A stretch of 10,182 bases of DNA, taken from positions 2,091,865 through 2,102,046 of the forward strand of contig CP070819.1 in assembly GCA_020344295.1 (NCBI GenBank), in the 5' to 3' direction. Every line of letters begins with the position of its first letter. The stretch's first letter is position 1. Under the pieces are notes generated by a model that was given only the letters and a program-made list of their open reading frames with translations, was not told where the DNA came from and made no database searches. The position numbers and the translations under genes are program-made. This DNA is from Dehalococcoidia bacterium. GTDB lineage: Bacteria > Chloroflexota > Dehalococcoidia > SZUA-161. This document shows, in pieces, positions 6,069 through 10,182 of the stretch.

Positions 6069-6892
6069 TACAGGAACCATTCAAGACAATAGTACACCAC
6101 TACACCAGTCAAGACAACGCTATCCAGACGGTCGAGGATACCACCGTGTCCCGGTATGACTGAGCCCGATTCTTTCACTCCCGCAACTCGCTTCAGCTTC
6201 GATTCTGCCAGATCTCCCACTTGTGCGAAAATCCCGATAAGCAGCCCGATAAGCACCAGTTTGTCGTAACCCGTATCAACATGCAGGGCAAATGATAATA
6301 TTATGACAGCGGCAATACTTCCTATTAGCCCCCCAGCAGCTCCTTCCCATGTCTTTCCCGGAGATATCGAAGGTGCCAGTTTATGTTTACCAAAAGCACG
6401 TCCAATAAAGTACGCTGTAGTATCAACAGCGAATGTCGATAATAACGCTATAAGTACCCATTCCCTTCCTGACCATTCAGTGGAATTCCTCATTATTATC
6501 CAGTGGCTCAACATCCATCCCATGTACAATATACCTGCCATGCTCACTGACCATTGAATAAACGGCCTTTCCTCCGTTGACCTTTTACACAGAGCGAGGA
6601 GCATGGTAGATAGTATTGCAGTACCCACAATCACGTAGGTAACAATTGACCGGGTTGTCTCGGTATCGTATGAATAGGCATAATGGCCATGACCCAGAAA
6701 TACTAATACCCATAACATGCCTGTATAAGTAGGTAATTGCATCTTGCCGTGTGTAAATATGGAGTGAAACTCCATTATCCCAATCAACGCAGCAGCTGCT
6801 ACCAGAAGAGAAAACCAGGGAGAGCCAAACCAGATAGCAACGATAATAATAGGCAGGCCGACTACTGAACTCAGTACTCTTTGCCAGAGCAT
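6068..6892 (-). CDS. cdsA: Phosphatidate cytidylyltransferase (CDP-diacylglycerol synthase)
   Basis: A 274-residue integral membrane enzyme that makes CDP-diacylglycerol from CTP and phosphatidic acid, the branch point of phospholipid synthesis. Several hydrophobic segments are visible (for example 8-22, 27-41, 57-68, 84-101, 186-204, 213-225, 258-268). The conserved SPGKTWEGAAGG (177-188) and QVGDLAESKLKR (224-235) are present. The C-terminal family signature lies at 231-257, with S231, K234-R235, P247-G-H-G-G and D254-R-L-D257. One position differs: the usual Lys-Asp within it is Lys240-Glu241 here. Length is normal. No clear Shine-Dalgarno precedes ATG 6892-6890, and a 7-bp hairpin (6909-6932) fills most of the 40-nt gap after uppS. 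The stop overlaps dxr by one base. Confidence 0.95.
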   Translation of the reverse strand: MLWQRVLSSVVGLPIIIVAIWFGSPWFSLLVAAAALIGIMEFHSIFTHGKMQLPTYTGMLWVLVFLGHGHYAYSYDTETTRSIVTYVIVGTAILSTMLLALCKRSTEERPFIQWSVSMAGILYMGWMLSHWIIMRNSTEWSGREWVLIALLSTFAVDTTAYFIGRAFGKHKLAPSISPGKTWEGAAGGLIGSIAAVIILSFALHVDTGYDKLVLIGLLIGIFAQVGDLAESKLKRVAGVKESGSVIPGHGGILDRLDSVVLTGVVVYYCLEWFL

Positions 6893-6908
6893 AAATCGAT
6901 GAGGAACT

Positions 6909-6932
6909 GAGGGCTCACTAGTGTCAGCCCTC
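6909..6932 (-). other. Stem-loop between uppS and cdsA
   Basis: GAGGGCT (6909-6915) pairs perfectly with AGCCCTC (6926-6932) around a 10-nt loop, directly after the uppS stop codon. No T tract follows on either strand, so it is not a standard intrinsic terminator. It ends 16 nt before the cdsA ATG, where a Shine-Dalgarno would be expected but is not seen. It may affect mRNA processing or cdsA translation; this is inference from position only. Confidence 0.4.
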
Positions 6933-7679
6933 TCACGCCTCCCCTTCCGCTTTCAACCCGCCAAAGCGTCTTTCCCGCTGACTGTAGGCAACTAAAGCCT
7001 TCTTTAATTCTTTTTCATTAAAGTCCGGCCAAAGAGTGGGCGTTGAGTAGAACTCACTGTATGCAGCTTGCCATATAAGAAAATTGCTCATTCTCATCTC
7101 ACCGCCGGTACGTATAATCAGGTCGGGGTCGGGCACATCTGCTGTGTACAGATATCGACTAAAGAGGGCTTCGGTAATATCCTCGGGAGGAACCTTGTCT
7201 TTAATTATACGCTTTACTGCCTCAAGAATTTCGTCACGCCCACCGTAATCAAAAGCTATGTTTAACGTCATCCCAGTATTGTCCTTGGTTAATTCAATTG
7301 CATTGTGTATCTTGCCCTGCAGTTCTTCTGAAAGACTTGTAACCTTTCCTAAATGCCCTAATTTCACACCTTTCTCATGGAGAGCCATTGTTTCTCGCTC
7401 GATCATTGCAGCCAGAATTCTCAGCAATCCACTGACCTCCAAGTCGGGACGTCTCCAGTTCTCTGTTGAAAAAGCATACAGGGTGAGGAATCTCACCTTA
7501 TAAAGTTCTAAGGCATCAACAATAAGACGCATATTATCCGTGCCTGCACGATGCCCTAGCAGCCGCGGCAGTCCACGCTTCTCCGCCCATCTCCCATTCC
7601 CATCCATTATTATAGCTACATGGTTGGGGAGTGGAGCTATTTTACCTTCAGACGCTGCTTCTGTTCTTGCTTCTACCAC
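6933..7679 (-). CDS. uppS: Isoprenyl transferase, probably undecaprenyl diphosphate synthase (cis-prenyltransferase)
   Basis: A 248-residue cytoplasmic cis-prenyltransferase that adds isopentenyl units to farnesyl diphosphate to form the C55 carrier for peptidoglycan and other envelope glycans. Family motifs are complete: VAIIMDGNGRWAEKRG (21-36, catalytic D26), LGHRAG (41-46), LYAFSTENW (67-75), FDYGGRDE (143-150) and RTGGEMRMSNFLIWQ (190-204), followed by YSEFYSTPTLWPDF (207-220). Exact product chain length cannot be read from sequence. The start used is GTG 7679-7677, 14 nt after the frr stop, with a weak AGGG upstream; the first 17 residues are not conserved family sequence, so the true start could be slightly inside. 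It uses isoprenoid units supplied through the pathway of dxr and ispG downstream. Confidence 0.95.
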   Translation of the reverse strand: MVEARTEAASEGKIAPLPNHVAIIMDGNGRWAEKRGLPRLLGHRAGTDNMRLIVDALELYKVRFLTLYAFSTENWRRPDLEVSGLLRILAAMIERETMALHEKGVKLGHLGKVTSLSEELQGKIHNAIELTKDNTGMTLNIAFDYGGRDEILEAVKRIIKDKVPPEDITEALFSRYLYTADVPDPDLIIRTGGEMRMSNFLIWQAAYSEFYSTPTLWPDFNEKELKKALVAYSQRERRFGGLKAEGEA

Positions 7680-7693
7680 AGCTTTCTGCCCTA

Positions 7694-8254
7694 TTAGAAT
7701 TCAAGTAATTCCGCCTCTTTACCTTTCGCTATTTTATCGATTTCGTCAACGAATCTGTCCGTAATTTGTTGCAATTGCCCCAATGCTCTCTTTTGCTCAT
7801 CCTCCGATAACTCTTTACCGTCTTTCATCTCCCTCAATTTTTCCAGGCCGTCTCGCCTCACATTGCGTACTGCAACCTTACCGTCTTCTACCCTTTTGCG
7901 TACGGTTTTAACCAACTGGTTACGCCTTTCCTCAGTAAGTTGAGGTATGACTAACCTGATTACGTTGCCATCGTTTGTTGGATTCAGACCAAGGTCCGAT
8001 TTTAAAATTGCTTTGTCAATTGAAGGCAGTATGTCCCGCTCCCACGGCTGGATCACAATCATTCTGGCTTCAGGGACAGAGATGCTTGCGATCTGATTAA
8101 GAGGCATAGGCACACCATGGTAATCCACCTTCACATTATTCACAAGACCGGCACTTGCCCTACCTGTGCGAATAGCTGACAAATCGTCTTTTAAAACACT
8201 TACCGCTTTACTCATCTTTCCTTCCGCACTTGTCAGCACATCATCCGCGCTCAT
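7694..8254 (-). CDS. frr: Ribosome recycling factor
   Basis: A 186-residue cytoplasmic protein that, with EF-G, splits the post-termination ribosome; length is typical (about 185). The N-terminal helix holds KDDLSAIRTGRAS (22-34), followed by the small domain with YHGVPMPLNQIASISVPEAR (45-64) and IQPWER (68-73). The long C-terminal helices include LTEERRNQLVKTVRKRVEDG (106-125) and VAVRNVRRDG (127-136), the conserved arginine-rich patch that contacts 23S rRNA. The start ATG 8254-8252 has GGAG 10 nt upstream. A 90-nt gap separates it from pyrH; the order tsf-pyrH-frr-uppS is common in bacteria. Confidence 0.97.
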   Translation of the reverse strand: MSADDVLTSAEGKMSKAVSVLKDDLSAIRTGRASAGLVNNVKVDYHGVPMPLNQIASISVPEARMIVIQPWERDILPSIDKAILKSDLGLNPTNDGNVIRLVIPQLTEERRNQLVKTVRKRVEDGKVAVRNVRRDGLEKLREMKDGKELSEDEQKRALGQLQQITDRFVDEIDKIAKGKEAELLEF

Positions 8255-8344
8255 TTCTTATCTCCTGCACTTTAGGTGGTAAAAAACAATAGACTCAACC
8301 ATTTTTCATGCAATGCACTCCCGATTTCTCGAAAGGATAACCTA

Positions 8345-9076
8345 TCAGACTTGTGCTTTATCGTGCACAATGGTACCCACAAGCTCTCCCTCAAGCACCC
8401 TTTCCACACTATCAGGAGCCTGGAGATCGAAGACCTTTATCGGAATGTGATTATCCATACATAGCGAAAGTGCTGTTGAGTCCATCACTTCCAGCCTTAA
8501 TTGTAATGCTTCTAAGTAGCTCAGTTCATCATATTTCTTCGCATTAGCATTGGTCAGTGGATCAGAGTCATATACCCCATCGACTTTATTCTTTGCCATT
8601 AATAAAACGTCAGCGTTAATTTCTATTGCCCTCAATGCTGCTGCGGTATCCGTTGTCATAAACGGATTGCCGGTACCTGCGGCAAATATCACAACGCGCC
8701 CTTTTTCCAGATGCCGTATGGCACGTCTCCGTGTGTAAGGCTCAGCTACCGCTTGGACGGTTATAGCACTTTGACTTCTGGTTACTACCCCTTCCTTTTC
8801 CAGAGCATCCTGTAGGGCAAGAGTGTTGATTATGGTAGCAAGCATTCCTGCATAGTCGGCCGTTGCACGGTCCATGCCCCAACCTTCAGCTTCTGCACCC
8901 CTCCATATATTGCCACCTCCGACTACAACTGCTACCTGTATACCTTTACTTACAACCCTCTTGATCTGTACAGCTATGTTGGCAACAGTTCGCGCGTCTA
9001 TGCCGTACGCCCCCTCTCCCATAAGCGCTTCGCCGCTGATCTTTAGAAGAACACGTCTGTATTCCGTTTTACTCAT
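8345..9076 (-). CDS. pyrH: UMP kinase (uridylate kinase)
   Basis: A 243-residue bacterial UMP kinase of the amino-acid-kinase fold; it phosphorylates UMP to UDP with ATP in the cytoplasm and is usually a GTP-activated, UTP-inhibited hexamer. Visible motifs are [14 protein letters not shown] (7-20), [10 protein letters not shown] (51-60), [17 protein letters not shown] (68-84), [20 protein letters not shown] (131-150) and [11 protein letters not shown] (163-173). I chose ATG 9076-9074, since it gives the usual short N-terminus; a TTG 24 nt upstream at 9100 is also in frame but would add an unconserved MSWGQTDI. With the chosen start the gene overlaps the end of tsf by 8 nt (ATGAGTAA), suggesting coupled translation. 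Confidence 0.96.
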   Translation of the reverse strand: MSKTEYRRVLLKISGEALMGEGAYGIDARTVANIAVQIKRVVSKGIQVAVVVGGGNIWRGAEAEGWGMDRATADYAGMLATIINTLALQDALEKEGVVTRSQSAITVQAVAEPYTRRRAIRHLEKGRVVIFAAGTGNPFMTTDTAAALRAIEINADVLLMAKNKVDGVYDSDPLTNANAKKYDELSYLEALQLRLEVMDSTALSLCMDNHIPIKVFDLQAPDSVERVLEGELVGTIVHDKAQV

Positions 9077-9584
9077 TATGTCCGTCTGACCCCAACTCAA
9101 ATCGGACGAACCTTCTAATCTTTATATTCTCCCTGACTTTAGCTACGGCTTCAGCGATGATGTCTTCAATACTCTTTGAAGGATCTTTTATAAACTGCTG
9201 CGATAGAAGGAGGCTATCATCTTCAGCTTCCGATCCTTCTGGCACATCGTTTTTACTGATATATAAGGGGCATGTGGCAACAACCTGCATAGCTATATCA
9301 TGCGCCAACTCTTTGAATTCCGGTGTTCGGGCTACGAAGTCACTCTCACAATCCAACTGAACCATAGCTCCGATTCTACCACCAGTATGAATATAGCACT
9401 CAATTAATCCCTGACTCGTAATACGCTCCTCTTTCTTCTTAGCAATCTCGTATCCACGCTCCCTTAAAATGGCCGCAGCAGCATCCAAATCCCCACTTGT
9501 TTCCTGAAGAGCACGTTTACATTCCATTATTCCCGCACTGGTCTGCTCCCTTAGAGCCCTTATCGCATCAGTTGAGACCTGCAT
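9069..9584 (-). CDS. tsf: Elongation factor Ts, short form
   Basis: EF-Ts of 171 residues, the guanine-nucleotide exchange factor for EF-Tu in the cytoplasm. The UBA-like N-terminal domain is clear ([19 protein letters not shown], 8-26, and [13 protein letters not shown], 32-44). The exchange core carries SDFVART (81-87), the family's TDFVA-type motif. It is much shorter than E. coli EF-Ts (283) and lacks the second core subdomain and coiled coil, as in other short EF-Ts proteins such as that of Thermus. The C-terminal [12 protein letters not shown] (155-166) matches the usual end of short forms, so this is not a truncation. The start lies 8 nt after rpsB, with AGGGGG overlapping the rpsB stop; the end overlaps pyrH. 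Confidence 0.95.
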   Translation of the reverse strand: MQVSTDAIRALREQTSAGIMECKRALQETSGDLDAAAAILRERGYEIAKKKEERITSQGLIECYIHTGGRIGAMVQLDCESDFVARTPEFKELAHDIAMQVVATCPLYISKNDVPEGSEAEDDSLLLSQQFIKDPSKSIEDIIAEAVAKVRENIKIRRFVRFELGSDGHNE

Positions 9585-9592
9585 CTAGCCCC

Positions 9593-10182
9593 CTAGCCAT
9601 CATATTCAGCGGAATTTGGCAGAACCTCGTCCGGTTCAAATATTGCCTCGTAATGCGCCGGTAGTTCCTCTTCTTCCTCAAGTTCTTCCTTTTCCGCCAT
9701 TATTTCTATCGCCTGCTTTCCCTCCAATACTGCATCCGCAATAACGCTGCAGAAAAGGGCAACTGCTCTTATCGCATCGTCGTTCCCTGGAATAGGATAA
9801 TCGATCTCGTCAGGATCACAGTTCGTATCAACTATTGCTATTATTGGCACACCAACCCTTTTGGCCTCAGCAACAGCATTTCTCTCCTTCGTCGGATCGA
9901 CTATAAACAAAGCCCCCGGAATACGCTCCATCTCCTTTACACCGCCGAGAAGCCTGTTTAAATGTGCCATCTCCTTTTCCAGCTTCAATACCTCTTTTTT
10001 AGGCAGGCGCTCCAGTTCACCTCTTGCTTTTCGATCCTCCAATCGCACTAGGTAGTCTATCCGAGACTGAATCGTCGAGAAATTTGTAAGCATACCACCC
10101 AGCCAGCGCTGATTCACATAGAATGCACCACAACGCATTGCTTCCTGAGCAATTGCCTCCTGAGCTTGCTTCTTGCTGCCAA
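9593..10182 (-). CDS. rpsB: 30S ribosomal protein S2, N-terminus cut by window edge
   Basis: The last 195 codons of S2, a small-subunit protein binding 16S rRNA near the S1 site. The frame is open to the right edge: the first full codons read [19 protein letters not shown], so the ATG at 10138 is an internal methionine and not the start. Family motifs are [52 protein letters not shown] and the end of the core [11 protein letters not shown]. After the core comes an acidic tail with a run of glutamates ([10 protein letters not shown]) and a further 25 residues, ending PNSAEYDG. Such tails vary among S2 proteins. tsf begins 8 nt downstream, the standard rpsB-tsf pair. The promoter is outside the window. 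Confidence 0.96.
   Translation of the reverse strand, partial: GSKKQAQEAIAQEAMRCGAFYVNQRWLGGMLTNFSTIQSRIDYLVRLEDRKARGELERLPKKEVLKLEKEMAHLNRLLGGVKEMERIPGALFIVDPTKERNAVAEAKRVGVPIIAIVDTNCDPDEIDYPIPGNDDAIRAVALFCSVIADAVLEGKQAIEIMAEKEELEEEEELPAHYEAIFEPDEVLPNSAEYDG

Noticed and set aside
5347-6159. 270-codon plus-strand ORF opposite dxr
   Set aside because: It is a shadow of dxr and the end of cdsA, without a recognisable domain or initiation signal; the minus-strand genes have full catalytic motifs.
8255-8344. Terminator or promoter in the 90-nt pyrH-frr gap
   Set aside because: There is a T run (TTGTTTTTT on the minus strand) but no GC-rich stem before it, and no -35/-10 pair of useful quality.
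9077-9100. Upstream TTG start for pyrH at 9100
   Set aside because: The extra eight residues are not conserved family sequence and increase the overlap with tsf; ATG at 9076 gives the standard N-terminus.

Overview
The window is a bacterial housekeeping gene cluster read entirely from the minus strand. Moving leftward from the right edge it holds rpsB (5' end cut off), tsf, pyrH, frr, uppS, cdsA, dxr, rseP, ispG and proS. A 658-bp stretch without a recognised protein gene follows, and then the first 136 codons of nusA, which runs off the left edge. The gene order, the short EF-Ts (171 residues, no C-terminal domain) and the moderate G+C suggest a member of the Chloroflexota, most likely class Dehalococcoidia. 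This placement rests on remembered gene order and protein style, not on a search.

Right part (about 6890-10182): ribosomal protein S2, elongation factor Ts, UMP kinase, ribosome recycling factor and undecaprenyl diphosphate synthase are tightly packed. tsf and pyrH overlap by 8 nt. Middle part (2831-6892): cdsA, dxr, rseP and ispG are translationally coupled. cdsA/dxr share one base (TAATG), and dxr/rseP and rseP/ispG share ATGA. proS follows 69 nt after ispG with its own good Shine-Dalgarno. Together the genes connect translation capacity (S2, EF-Ts, RRF, ProRS, NusA), pyrimidine nucleotides (PyrH), isoprenoid precursors (Dxr, IspG), the C55 lipid carrier (UppS), phospholipid precursors (CdsA) and a membrane-embedded protease (RseP).

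Left part (409-1066) is the one unusual region. Just after proS there is a near-consensus sigma-70-type promoter (TTGACA, 17 bp, TATTAT) on the minus strand, and about 230 nt further on a strong hairpin (738-771). The two delimit an orphan transcription unit of about 265 nt. It may be a structured small RNA: its 5' end has an 8-nt perfect complement 115 nt downstream. It may instead be a very small gene: a Shine-Dalgarno and ATG open a 14-codon ORF that continues in protein-like sequence beyond an in-frame UGA. Further left, nusA appears to have its own promoter (TTGCAA, 17 bp, TATACT), followed almost at once by an intrinsic terminator hairpin with a U tract, before its AAAGGAGG ribosome-binding site. 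That layout suggests premature termination in the nusA leader.

No CRISPR array, transposon, tRNA or rRNA gene was recognised. The ten genes of the rpsB-proS run are ordinary members of their families; the regulatory/RNA region at 409-1066 deserves the second look.
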